A DNA stretch of 64,000 bases from Nageia nagi. Taxonomy: Eukaryota > Pinophyta. The position numbers were made by a program, and so were the translations under genes. Under the pieces are notes generated by a model. That model worked only from the letters and a program-made list of their open reading frames with translations, ran no database searches and had not been told where the DNA came from. This document shows, in pieces, positions 1 through 10,400 of the stretch. The first letter of the stretch is position 1. The number at the start of each line of letters is the position of its first letter. The DNA lies in assembly GCA_050084985.1 (NCBI GenBank), contig JBITNC010000001.1:154566001-154630000 (forward strand). The letters are read 5' to 3'.

Positions 1-50
<50 letters not shown>
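1..50. repeat. (TA)n microsatellite
   Basis: Uninterrupted TA dinucleotide run of about 25 units at the window edge; it may continue outside the window. Confidence 0.95.
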
Positions 51-52
<2 letters not shown>

Positions 53-556
53 GTATTGTAACTCTTCTTGAAAACTTACTAATTTTATTCCCTCTATTTT
101 TTTTTAAATACAATAATTATTTAAAGTGTTCTACATGTCTAGTGGTTATATTAATGTTAAATGTATTGATTCCTATTGTTGCAAGTAGTAAGAGTGGATA
201 ATGTTCTATATATGAAGTTATTTTAAGTAATTTAAAAATTGCATCAATAAGATAAGATTTTATTGTCCTTGATGTTCCTTGTTCCTTGTATTATCATACA
301 TAGAGGAGGTGCATTTTAACCTTCATTATAGTGTTCTTTAATTATATCAAAATGTTTTTTCTATTTCATGCTTAAGATTTCATATGGGTAATTAGAAATG
401 GTATCGTTTGGAATGAGCAAACCATTTTCCTTCATAAAGGATATATGTTGTATAATTTTTTTATGCAATCTTCTTCTTAATATTCTATATCCTATGGTGC
501 AAGTCTATCAATATCCATTATTCTAAATATTTCACTTACTTACATGAGTTACTACA
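51..556. repeat. Copy A of a duplicated AT-rich segment (partner 2303-2720)
   Basis: The stretch from about 51 to 290 aligns directly with 2303-2535; shared words include GTAACTCTTCTT and GCAAGTAGTAAGAGT. The stretch from about 490 to 556 aligns directly with about 2660-2730 (shared TATTTCACTTACTT). Between these, 343-420 matches 2541-2620 in reverse complement, so one copy carries a small internal inversion. No open frame is convincing. I read it as a decayed repeat of unknown class. Confidence 0.7.
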
Positions 557-1172
557 ATATAGTTTAGATATTATTTTCCATTCATGTTTAGTTGTATTTT
601 GTTTTATTCTTAAGTCATCATCTTTAGAATTATTGTAATGTTCTTCTATATTATTTGGCCTACTTATCCTCTCAAAGCATCATGAGTTATAATTGAATGG
701 CTCCCAATTTGAGATGATTTTATCATCATTAAACCTTATATCTTTCTCTCTATATTTTTGAATAACTTGTAAAGTCATAAATATGACCAAAAAAACTCAA
801 CAATTTTCTTTTTATTGTCATTCAAGAATGGTGTTAAATTGTGGAAATACCCTTACAATTTAGATACTTCCTTTTTGGCACTCCATTTTAAAAGACTTTT
901 TCTCTTAGAATTAAATATCCATGATTTTGTTGCATCTATAAGTGAAATGCTTTCTATATTATAAGGTCATTGAATGTATTTATTAATTAAATATTTCCCT
1001 TCACTTTTGGTTTCATCTTCATCATTACATCCCACCTACTTAAATACTTTTTGTTCAACATTTAGAGGAAAACATACTCAAATGTATTCAATCAATGGAA
1101 GCTTTAATAACATATGAAATGTCTCTTGTGCTCCTATATGATCTCTTTCAATAGGTGTTTCTATTAGAAAAT

Positions 1173-1437
1173 ATTTATAAATGCATCAAATACTCTAGAG
1201 TGTAATTTTAAATCTAGAAAGTTCACTTACTATGTTTTCAGATACTTTTAACTTATTCATAGTATTGTTAATAAAGACATGATGGAATTTGAATATCTTT
1301 ATGTAAAATTACAACTACTAAAATGGGAACTTAGAAATCCCTTTTGTAAAAAAGGTGAGGGATATTTCAAATATTGTATTTGCATTTATGACATTTTAGC
1401 TATGTTGTAAATGATGTTTTGATCTGTAACTTGGCTA
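1173..1437 (+). repeat. Decayed duplicate of the UGT upstream segment 3918-4163
   Basis: This aligns by eye over about 250 bp with 3918-4163, just upstream of the UGT gene. Shared runs include CTTATTCATAGTATTGT and AAAAGGTGAGGGAT. Where the 4-kb copy has CG or CNG, this copy usually has TG, CA or TNG; for example ACTACGTTT there is ACTATGTTT here, and AAACGATGC there is AAATGATGT here. That is the pattern expected from deamination of methylated cytosine in one copy only. Confidence 0.8.
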
Positions 1438-1504
1438 ATAAAGACTTAAGGATGAAGATATATAATGAAAAGTTGACGTAAATAAAATTATAGAAATAAA
1501 TAAA

Positions 1505-1662
1505 CTAGCTTAGATATGTTAGACATATATCTAAAAGTGCTAAGAGGTATCAATATCAAGGTACCTATCTTGGAAATCACACTTTCAAGAAATGAGATAG
1601 GTGCCTCAAGATTGATACCTCTCAATAGTTTTAGATATACATATCTAAGATATCTAAACTAG
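1505..1662. repeat. Long imperfect inverted repeat (hairpin, foldback element)
   Basis: The arms 1505-1571 and 1594-1662 are reverse complements with only scattered mismatches, separated by a loop of about 22 bp. Both ends begin with CTAG. Matching words include GAGGTATCAAT and CTAAGATAT/AGATATGTTAG-like runs. No clear target-site duplication is visible. It could be a MITE, a long microRNA-like hairpin, or a chance palindrome from an inverted duplication. Arms of nearly 70 bp argue against chance. Confidence 0.8.
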
Positions 1663-2302
1663 TGGCATTCATGGCTAAACTATTATTGTATTATAATAAT
1701 TTTTAATTCCATCTAAAATAATAATTAATTATAATATTACATAATTACATTGATAATAAATATTTGAAAAAAAATTAGATACCTTGACAATAGCATAAAT
1801 ACATTGAAAACAAGAACTTGTAATATATAATTGAAATATTTTAAATAAAAAAAGATATGATGTATACAAATTAAGATTTCATTGATACTAATGATTATTT
1901 TTTTAAGAAATATACATAGATTGGCTTAGGCCAATTATTTAAATTTTAGTATTTAGTCACTCTTCTTCATCTTTTCTTTTAACCACTCCTTTTCCCAATT
2001 TTAATTTTTCATAATAGTCATACAAAAATGAAGGTAATATTCTAAGTTCTCCCAATGCTTTCACTTATGAGATAAAAATAAATGTTAGACCTTATCTTTC
2101 CATTTTTCCTGTATCCATTGTTGCTTTATTCAATGTTAAGCCTTGGGACTAGTGGATCATCAATCATCAAGCTAATTTTAATAGAATTTATATTATCCTT
2201 CCCTTTTCTATTAGTGTGAAAAAGCTTGAGGAAGGGATGAATCTATCTTTTCTAATAATTTCTACTTTATAAAGCTCATCTCATCAATCTAATATATATT
2301 TT
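1663..2302. other. No gene seen
   Basis: AT-rich sequence with stops in all frames. I see no motif, repeat or recognisable relic beyond short poly-A and poly-T runs. Confidence 0.6.
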
Positions 2303-2720
2303 ATGTGTTGTAACTCTTCTTAGACACTTATTAATTTTGTTTCCACCAAATTTTCAAAATCTACAACAAGAATTCAAAGAGTTCCATGTATAAATTGGTT
2401 AAACCAATGTTAAATGTAGGGACTCCTATTGATGCAAGTAGTAAGAGTAGACAATATTCTAGATATGATAAATTTTAAGTAATTGGCAAATTTCATCAAT
2501 AAGATATTACTTTATTCTTCCTAATGTTCCTATTATAGTGGCTTACTCATTCCAAATGATACCACTTCTAATTATCCATATAAAAGCTTAAGTATGAAAT
2601 AGAAAAATGACTTTGATATAGGATAAATATTGTATTATTTGTTATGTACTCTTCTCTTTGATCTATTCTACATTATATAATGCAAATCTATAAACATTCC
2701 TTCTTCTAACTATTTCACTT
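2303..2720. repeat. Copy B of duplicated AT-rich segment (partner 51-556)
   Basis: Direct match to copy A at both ends, with the central part (2541-2620) inverted relative to 343-420. The repeat distance is about 2.25 kb. The short minus-strand frame at 2663-2890 overlaps the end of this repeat and shows no family motif, so I do not call it a gene. Confidence 0.7.
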
Positions 2721-3917
2721 ACTTCCATGAGTTTTGTTTTAGTAAATGGTAAAAAAGAGGGTTTTTTTATAAGGTACCTAAAACCTATTTTCACAAATTT
2801 AAATTTCCAATATTTATAACTTGTATCAAAAATCATACATTTATTTGGTAGCTTATGCAACATGTCTATGTTACAAATGATAGCCAACAAAAATAAATCC
2901 TAACCTAATACTTTACAACAAACAATTCTAATGATCTTTCTTGAACATTCTTGGATAAACTTAGTTGTTAACGTTGAGATTTGATGTTGCTTCTCTTATC
3001 TAGTTGAGTTTGAACTTTTCTTACTTTGCTTAAATCTGAGAAGGAATTTTTAACTTAGATTTTTGAGGTAGTACCTTTTCACTCCTGAACCTTCATATAC
3101 AAGTTGTAGACTTTCTTTCAATCTTCCATATTCCTCATCCAAAAAGGGACTCCTTAGATATGATCAACTTGTGTTTGGTAGATCCAAAAGGTGACATTGA
3201 TATCTTGATTTGTATCGAACATTGAGATTCAGTTGGCTCATGCATGGAGTCCTTCATTAAAGATTTCCCCATATTATTTTATGATAGACTTTTCTTTTAA
3301 CGCAAATTTTTATGCTTCCACAGATCCTCAGATCAAACCTTAAGATCAAATTTCATTTCATCTAGGGAAAGTTTTGATTTGCTTGATAGACCACCATCAA
3401 AGCGTGAACCACAATTCACATTAACCTTCTCTTCAAATTTTTGTTGACAACACCTATCATCTTGCCCTTCAAGCTCTTGATGGGAACATCTATCATCTTC
3501 CCTTTGCAGAGAGGTCTACCTCTAATGGGGAAAGCTCTAGCCTTGCATATTATGCATATAATTTTTCTTCAAATTAACCACTTGTTGGCAACCGTAACAA
3601 CATAGAAAGATATTTTCATATTCAACTAGCTGGGACATCACCTCTATTAGAGGATAGATTAATTGATTGAGGCCAAGATTTCATTGTATCCATCTAAGCT
3701 ACTAATCTAGCTTTACTCAAATTTAGCCTCTTTTCAACATTCTCAATGGTTTAATCATCTGGTAGCAGCCAATACTGTTCTTAATTTTGATAAAAAATTT
3801 CTTATTTTTTGCAAATACTAGAAATTTTAAAAAAAGTTGAAACATATAAAATCGAAATATAGGTGATCAACAACTTGAAAAAGATACGTGCGTGCCGTGA
3901 TCGGATTCGTAGCGATT
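2721..3917 (-). other. Unassigned; possible decayed minus-strand coding relic at 3000-3770
   Basis: No intact gene. Read on the minus strand, about 3770 to 3000 gives runs of plausible charged protein broken by stops, with repeated Asp-Asp-Arg-Cys words near 3440-3500. I cannot assign a family. The rest is AT-rich and featureless. This is a low-confidence observation. Confidence 0.3.
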
Positions 3918-4163
3918 TTTACAAGGCGTCGAATGCTGTAATTTTAAAGCTAGAAACTTCACTTACTACGTTTCAGATACTTCAGCTTATTCATAGTATT
4001 GTAAGTAGGGATGGTAGAACCTCAAGATCTTTCTGTAAATATACAGCTAGTAAAGCCGGAATCTCCAAACCTCTTTTGTAAAAAGGTGAGGGATCTTTCA
4101 AAACTCGTATTTGTATTTACAATATTTAAGGTATGTGCAAACGATGCTTTGATAACCCACCTG
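3918..4163 (+). repeat. CpG-retaining copy of the duplicated segment (partner 1173-1437)
   Basis: Same sequence as 1173-1437 but clearly less decayed: CG dinucleotides persist. It lies 0.6-0.9 kb upstream of the UGT start, inside a GC-richer stretch running from about 3870 to the gene. It may be distal promoter, or part of a former neighbouring gene copy. The short plus-strand frames here overlap one another and have no family motifs. Confidence 0.75.
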
Positions 4164-4340
4164 GTGAAACCACCTGCACTATTTGTACAACCATACAATC
4201 TATACTCCTACTGTCTTGTTTCATTTGGAAACCCCAACTGAGCGTTGCTTACACCTTTCTCAACGACCCTCTACAATCCGAGAACTCCATTATTGTTCAC
4301 TTTAGTATTCTTTGGCTATGTAAGTCTATTCCTTCACATA

Positions 4341-4433
4341 TAATTAAGTCCGTCTCTCACTCATCGATATCCAGAGTTGCTGGAAGCCTTATCGTTAACA
4401 TATTCCTAGCAGGGAAAATGGCAAGGTGAGACA
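4341..4433 (+). promoter_or_regulatory. Duplicate of the UGT core promoter/5' leader, truncated
   Basis: 4341-4377 matches 4709-4745 almost base for base (core TTAAGTCCGTCTCTCAC). As in the gene, it follows an AT-rich TATA-like stretch (4337-4344). Downstream, weaker similarity continues to an ATG at 4428 in a context like the UGT start (ATGGC), but that frame stops after three codons. It looks like the 5' end of a second, lost UGT copy, or a duplicated promoter giving an alternative transcription start. Confidence 0.6.
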
Positions 4434-4705
4434 AAAGCTTGTGGAGGTTGCCTTCACGGAATTGCAAATAATGTATGTCGATGTGATCAACGCTACTATT
4501 CACGTTATAATAAAAAATACTTAATAAAACATTGGAATAACACATGCACAAATTGTAGTTTGTGGTTGAGGTGAGAGATGGAATTTGAGTAAAATACGTA
4601 GCCTGATCAGTGTAGTCCATCCACGTTCAAAACCTAACCTTCAACGCAAATGTATAATCATTCGCTATTGCTATCGTTGGCGATGTATCTCAAGCCTTAG
4701 AGACT

Positions 4706-4711
4706 TATAAA
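4706..4711 (+). promoter_or_regulatory. Probable TATA box of the UGT gene
   Basis: TATAAA followed by TTA lies 78 bp before the chosen ATG. With the usual plant spacing of about 30 bp, transcription would start near 4735-4742, giving a leader of roughly 50 nt. The stretch just after it (4711-4745) is the part duplicated at 4343-4377. The assignment rests on motif and spacing only. Confidence 0.6.
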
Positions 4712-4788
4712 TTAAGTCCGTCTCTCACACATCCATATCTCGAGTCGGATTGAGGATTATAGTTTGCAGCAAATCACTGCGAAAGAGA

Positions 4789-6350
4789 ATGGCCACAGCA
4801 ACAATGGCGAACCAGGCAGATATTGATACACATACTCTGCATGCGGTGGTGGTGCCCTTTCCTGCGCAAGGTCATGTCAAGGCTCTCATCACTTTATCCG
4901 AGCTGCTTCTCACCAGAGGATTCCATTTCATCACCTTTCTCAACACCGAATGGACTCACAAACGCATTTTCGGATCTGAAGAGAATTCTTCCGGACGTGC
5001 CAATTTCCGATTTTTGGCTTTTCCAGACGGTTTGCCCGCTGCCCACAATCGCACCACCAATCTGGGCGAACTATGTGCTGCTTTGCAGCACTGTGGGCCC
5101 TTCAGTTTGGAAATGGTGCTGCGTTCTGCTGTGGAGGATCTCACAATTCCTCCCATAACATGTATCATATCCGACGCTTTCATGTCCTGCACATATTCTG
5201 TGGCTGCAAATATGGGACTGCCAAGGGTTCTCTTCTGGCCTGTGTGCGCCGCCTTCTCCATCTCAGTTAAAAACACTCATTTCCTACTTTCGGAGGGACA
5301 CATTCCAGTGAAAGGTATTATATGACACCTGCTGCATATATTTTGGCACTTTTTTTATATTTTTAATCCTCGTGAACATCATAGGAACTGATTATTATGG
5401 GTTCAGATGCCAAAAATTGTAGGGAGAAAGTGATAAGGAGTCTGCCGGGAAATATACCACCCCTATTTCCCAGCGATTTGAATTCTTTCTGTCGTGAGCA
5501 GCACGCATCCGGACTTGTGTTCAAGAGCTTTCTCTATATATCTGAAATGGTGAATAAAGGGGTTGACTACGTACTTTGCAACACCTTTGAAGAAATTGAA
5601 GGAAAAGAAGCCGCAGAGGCTCTTTCCGTGAACAGGTGTCCAGCCGTAGGTATAGGTCCTGTATTTCTGCCCGGTTTCTTACTAGGAAGAAATGAATCCG
5701 TCAAAAGCAGTATGTGGGAGGAAGATGAGAGGTGTCTGAAATGGCTTGACATGCACCCTGTGGATTCTGTTGTGTATGTTTCGTTTGGCAGTTTAGCTGT
5801 CAAGTCCCAACAGCAGTTGGAAGAAATGGCGTTGGGGCTGGAAGCAAGCGGGCAGCCGTTCCTGTGGGTACTCCGTTCAGATCTGGCTGAAGGGAAATCT
5901 GCTGTTTTGTTGGAGGGTTTTAATGAACGGACTAAGGATCGAGCGTTGTTTGTGAGTTGGGCACCCCAGCTGAAGGTGCTCTCCCACCCTTCTGTGGGAG
6001 GATTTCTGACTCACAATGGATGGAATTCCACACTAGAGAGCATTAGCATGGGAGTACCAATGTTGGGTTGGCCTTATTTTGGCGACCAATCTCTCAATTG
6101 CAGATTTGCTAAAGATGTTTGGAAGGTCGGGATGGATTTGGGTGAGTTGGACGTGGACGATGAGAGATTGGTGAGGAGGGAGGAGGTGGAGAGTGCAGTG
6201 AGGAGATTGATGCAAAGTGAGGAAGGAATGGAAGTGAGAAGAACCGTGTTGAAGGCGAAGGAGGCGGCAGCTAAGGCGGTGATGCCTGGAGGTTCTTCCT
6301 TCCAAAACTTGGACAGATTCATCCGGGATATGTGCCAAAGTACAAACTAA
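4789..6350 (+). CDS. UDP-glycosyltransferase (family 1, UGT85-like), two exons
   Basis: The product is predicted to move a sugar, probably glucose from UDP-glucose, onto a small acceptor such as a phenolic or terpenoid in the cytosol. Exon 1 is 4789-5314 and exon 2 is 5407-6350, giving 489 aa, the usual plant UGT length. His29 in the PAQGH motif is the expected catalytic base and Asp129 in IISDAF its partner. The 44-residue PSPG box spans about residues 360-403, from WAPQ to GDQ; the final Gln is typical of UDP-glucose users. There is no signal peptide or membrane segment. I chose ATG 4789 for its A at -3 and G at +4; in-frame ATGs at 4750 and 4804 are alternatives. The gene is GC-richer than its surroundings and is the only intact gene here. 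PDGLP and EWTHKR-type words suggest a UGT85-like enzyme; the acceptor cannot be inferred. Confidence 0.93.
5315..5406 (+). other. UGT intron (92 bp, GT-AG, phase 1)
   Basis: The donor is AAAG/GTATTA and the acceptor TTCAG/ATGCC. Joining them makes one Asp codon (residue 176) and keeps one frame through both exons. The in-frame TGA just after the donor (5321-5323) and the TAG at 5382-5384 then fall inside the intron. A nearer acceptor (ATAG before 5385) does not restore frame with this donor. The position, about 40% into the protein, is where many plant UGTs carry an intron. Confidence 0.85.
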
Positions 6351-6427
6351 GAGTTGTCAAGATCTTTCGCTCTTGCAATCATCTCTTGTTAGTTTCAGAA
6401 CGGAGAGGATCGGATTTAAAATTTCTG

Positions 6428-6433
6428 AATAAA
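6428..6433 (+). terminator. Poly(A) signal of UGT
   Basis: AATAAA lies 78 bp after the stop codon, in AT-rich 3' flank. Plant signals are loose, so other sites may also be used. Confidence 0.55.
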
Positions 6434-8488
6434 GAAATATATGACAATTGCTTTCACATGACAAATATGCAAGTTGTATGCCTGAACTAATTCTTTTACG
6501 TAAACTTATCCTTAGAAATAAGAAAGAAAGTTTATAGATCAAAAGTGGTCTATAGGAGAATTGTACGGGGAATATATGGTTGGTAGGAATTGAACATAGG
6601 ATTTAAGATGCAACAAAGTCTGCATGTAATCAATTCAAGTCACAGCGGTACAAATAAATAACAAATATAAAATAAGTCATATTCTAGTGTTAAAAAATTC
6701 AAATGTGTGTAGATTTTTACTATACGTACATGAAAGGGTTTTTGAAATTCATCTTTTTAATGATGGAGAATATTTTTGAATTGCATATTATATAAATTGA
6801 TTATGATAAAAAAGTTAAATTTTAGTTAATATTTAATTTTTTTAATATCTAAGTTTGAAAATGATAAGGGATGATGTGGGTCTTGAAAAGGTCTAGTTAA
6901 TTCAGCATTTTCTCTTTCTTTTTTTAAAATCTTTTTTACAAAGACATTAGATAAATCTACAAATTAGACAACCTTACAAGGATATTTATAATTACAATTT
7001 GATCAACAAATTTTTAAACATAAATAATCAAAACAAAGTTAGTAATTTGATTATTCATCTTAATTATGTTAGAAATAATTATTCATATATATATATTTGA
7101 ACAAATTTTATATATCCTACAATACAATGTGTTTAAAAAGATGTTAAAAGACTTGTCTTATTTATCTATAGGTTCCAGAAAGTGGACTATGCCTATTGTT
7201 AACACATACATTTTGATTTTTATTTAATTGATAATCATGTTTTAGATATATATGTAATTAAAAAATTTATTTTAGGTATATCTGTGGAATAAAATGCCTT
7301 TTTATCTTTATGGTGATAGGTGCAAGGCAGGCTAAGAAAGAAGGCTCAACTCCATGATGGAATTTAATCTGTAAAGGGAGTATGGATGGGACATTGATCA
7401 CATTGGGATATTGATAGAGAATGATACTACAGTCTATACATGATATCTCTCAACACCACCTATAGTATGAGGTTTTGTACCCATATTGTCTATTGCATTC
7501 CTTATTGATGATATTGTAGTTTAAGTTAGATAGTTTTAACAAGAAGGATTAATGAAAAACTTGAGTTTGAAGGTATTGAGATTAGAGTTGTGACATACTG
7601 TACTTGTGAGGTAAGGAGGTTTGAACTTTAGGAGTGAGTTGTCTTGATCTTATTGAACTCAAATTTGCAATATGATCCATATGGAATAAGTAAATGCTAA
7701 GTTTGTAGTTTATTCTAATTTATACTTAATGGAGCTAGAACATAAAAATATTAGGTATTTAAAATTTATCTTACAATTAACTATGTTTTTTATTCAACAC
7801 TTTATTTATTATAATTGATATTAATTAAATGAGTAAAATAAATTGAAGTATAAAAAAATTAGTGAAATTGAATCTTTTGTAATGGAACTTAATTTAAATT
7901 AGTTATGATAGGGATAAGGACCAATCTTACAATTTAAATATTTTAATATTACGGAACCTATTGATATACAAGATTTCTTGATCATGTTGGTATAGATGAT
8001 ATTAGAGTTATTATTAGAAGTAAAGAGCAAACAAATCAAAGAAACAATCGTAATGGAACTAGGGCTTACAAAGCAAGTTGAAGAGATTAAAAATAAGATA
8101 AATGATAGTAAAAGAACTAATATTCTAAAAGATTCAATCTTTTTCTCTAATGAGATTCATAATACCATCATAATACCATGGCATTTAAGTATGAAATTGA
8201 ACCAAATTTTTAGACCTGTAGTGGGGAAGGCACTACAAGAGAATCGAGCTTCAATGATAATTGATTTATGATGGCTCTATGATGGTGGCTAAATAACCAT
8301 TGTAATATAGATATTAAAGGGTGATTTTAAATTAGGACTTTAAATTGTCATCATTAAATATATTGGATGATAGATATAAATGACAGGGTTTTTCATCACC
8401 CTCATATAAAAATATTAAGATGGGTAAAAACCATTTTACAAAATTGACATTAAAAATAAAAAAGGATTTGCACATGAAAGCATTACCC
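6434..8488. other. No supported gene
   Basis: AT-rich flank. The plus strand at 7320-7680 reads as broken, gene-like protein (a run around GIEIRVVTYCTCEVRRFEL), and 7996-8271 is a 91-codon open frame with a charged, helix-prone start. Neither carries a motif I recognise, and neither has a convincing promoter or neighbour. They may be relics of host or transposon genes. Confidence 0.45.
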
Positions 8489-8530
8489 CTAAAAATTTAG
8501 AGTCTCACACCCAAGCTGCTTATCGAGAAA

Positions 8531-8725
8531 ATATGATGAGAGGAGAAAGGTGATAGAGATGCTACAAAATGAGGAAATAAGAGGGGCAAACCTACAAAAT
8601 GAGAAAATGAGAGATGAGAGAAGTACAAATAAGGAAAATAATGAGAGGAGTACATATAATGCAAATAACAAGAGGTGAACATACAAGGTAAATGATGAGA
8701 GGAGAATAAATGAGGCAAATAATGA
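8531..8725. repeat. Degenerate ~30-bp purine-rich minisatellite
   Basis: Six or so imperfect units built around AATGAGGAAAATAATGAGAG alternate with GTACAAATA-like words, each unit about 23-34 bp. The purine bias makes the minus strand a long pyrimidine-rich open frame (8489-8806); I treat that as a by-product. Confidence 0.65.
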
Positions 8726-8740
8726 GTTTCTTTCCCATGT

Positions 8741-9660
8741 AATTGAGTAAGTGCAAGAAGATGAGTCCCACTTTAGAGGAAGTCCCATGAAAAAATATAT
8801 GAGCACAATCTACATATAATTCTTCAAAAGTTAAATAAAAAATAAATTAAAAATGATAAGTTTTATTCAAATTATGCTTGCTAGACATGAGCATTTTTTG
8901 ATACAATAATCATGGCCAATAAAAAATAAATATCCATGAAAAAAATATAAAAAATATCCTCCACAATTTTTAGTGTCTTATGTATCTTTAACTAAAAGGA
9001 TTTAAAAAAATATTTTAATTTAGGTCCAATTATACTTGATGGACATGATGGGTATGGTCCCAATATTATATTTTTTAACAATGGTTTTGTATTTGTTTAA
9101 TAACTTTTTATTTTTTTGGAATTATGAAAAAAATAACATATGTGCAAAATCTAAATACAATTCTTCATAAGATTAAAAAAAACAAATTAAAAATGATAAG
9201 TTTAGGTCAAATTATGCTTATCGAACATAAGCAATTTTCGAAATGGTAATCATAGTCAATAAAAAATAAAATATTTATGAAAAAATTATAAAAAATATCC
9301 TCCATAATCTTTAGTGTATTAGGTATCATTTTCCAAAAGGATTTTAAAATATATATTAATTTAGGTCCAATTATGCTTATCAAACACAATGGAGGTATGG
9401 TCCTAAAACTATATTTTTTAAACAATGACTTTTAAACATGCTTACCAAATATTAATTTCTATCATCTGGGTATTATAATAAATTACATATTTGAAAACTA
9501 GTTGTTGAGAATGGCATTTTTACCAAAATGATGTTTTTAAAGAATCGAAATCTAAGTGCTTCAAATTTTGAGATCAATTATGAGAAAACCTAAAAATTAA
9601 GGAAAACACTTTCACTTTTTGGCCAAAATGTGGGACTCATCTTCATGCACTTACCCAATT
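8741..9660. mobile_element. Candidate non-autonomous DNA element with 31-bp terminal inverted repeats
   Basis: 8741-8771 and 9630-9660 are reverse complements with two mismatches (core GTAAGTGCA, then GAAGATGAGTCCCAC). The 860 bp between them codes for nothing. It contains a direct tandem duplication: 8821-9110 repeats at about 9160-9450, an offset near 339 bp. No clear target-site duplication was found, so the true ends may lie slightly further out. It could also be an inverted duplication without transposition. Confidence 0.5.
8821..9450 (+). repeat. ~339-bp tandem duplication
   Basis: Two diverged copies share long runs such as AAATTAAAAATGATAAGTTT, TATAAAAAATATCCTCCA and TTTAGGTCCAATTAT. 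Both lie inside the inverted-repeat element. Confidence 0.85.
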
Positions 9661-9724
9661 ATGATAACAACCCTAATAGACACCCCATATGCAAAATAAA
9701 CCTACATATATTATAATTATGATT

Positions 9725-10400
9725 TTTTATTGCATCCAATTGTGATAACAACCTTAAGAGATATGTACTCAAATATGGAAGCATTAAGAAGGCAAGTATT
9801 TTTTGTTTGACAATATATGTGATATGCAAGGAATGGTTGTAATAAGGAAGCCATCATTAAACTATTGAAAAAAGAAGCCATTAAACTATTTAAACAAATA
9901 AAATATGTGGGAATTAATCCAAATGGTACTACATTTGTTAGTATATTATCTCCATGTAGTGAAATAAGGGTATGAATACTTCAAAATCATGAATGATTAT
10001 TATTATATTACACTATCAAAAAGACTTAAAAGAAATAGCACACCAATTAAACCTTATGCAATTAGGGTAATAGCCAAGAATCAAACTTATTTTCTAAAGC
10101 TTGCAACTCAGTTAATTATCTCTAATCTTTTAGTGATAGAATTCTATATAAACCAAGTGCTTTAAAGACATACAATAAATAAAAACCTACTACACTAAGT
10201 AACAGTCACAAATAAAGGACCATAGGGAAGAAATATCTCATTTTCCTTATTTTCAGCATTTGGAGCCATGTGATATATTATCTCACTTTATCCTAAAATA
10301 CTAGCAATAATGTTTTGTATAATATCATCCATAAACACTTCATGCATGGCATGCAATGCCTAGAAAGAATTTGTAGCTTCCTCAGTTGCATACAAACATT
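9725..10400 (+). repeat. Copy 1 of ~680-bp PPR-containing duplication
   Basis: Aligns directly with 12120-12795. Matches include TTATCTCCATGTAGTGAAATA, here quoted up to the limit, and CATGTGATATATT. It contains a PPR relic at the left and, on the other strand, part of a second decayed coding relic, so both were duplicated together. Confidence 0.85.
9738..9990 (+). pseudogene. PPR protein fragment (PLS type), decayed
   Basis: The broken plus-strand reading resembles the plant PLS pentatricopeptide pattern: DMYSKYGSIKKA (residues of an S/P motif), then a remnant of the 'gyaqnG...eAi.lFeqm' stretch, then GINPNGTTFVSILSPCS. Functional family members edit or process organelle RNA. Here only about 80 codons remain with several stops and frame breaks, and no start. 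It is one of at least five PPR relics in the window, and its closest partner is the duplicate at about 12135-12365. Confidence 0.7.

Noticed and set aside
4242-4254. CACCTTTCTCAAC shared with UGT exon 1 (about 4938), suggesting a second UGT exon upstream
   Set aside because: The match is only about 13 bp and the surrounding reading does not follow the UGT pattern; a chance match is possible. The duplicated leader at 4341 is better evidence for a lost copy.
5308-5384. Alternative UGT splice (donor at GTGAAAG, acceptor ATAG before 5385)
   Set aside because: It is in frame, but the donor is poor and it adds atypical residues (ELIIMGS). The 5315-5406 intron has better sites.
5397-6350. Exon 2 of the UGT as a separate gene starting at its own ATG (5397)
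   Set aside because: It begins in the middle of the UGT fold, and the GTATTA...TTCAG intron joins it in frame with exon 1, giving a full-length 489-aa enzyme.
8489-8806. Minus-strand Ser/Phe/Leu-rich hydrophobic frame resembling a membrane protein
   Set aside because: Produced by the purine-rich 30-bp minisatellite read on the opposite strand; low complexity and no homology pattern.
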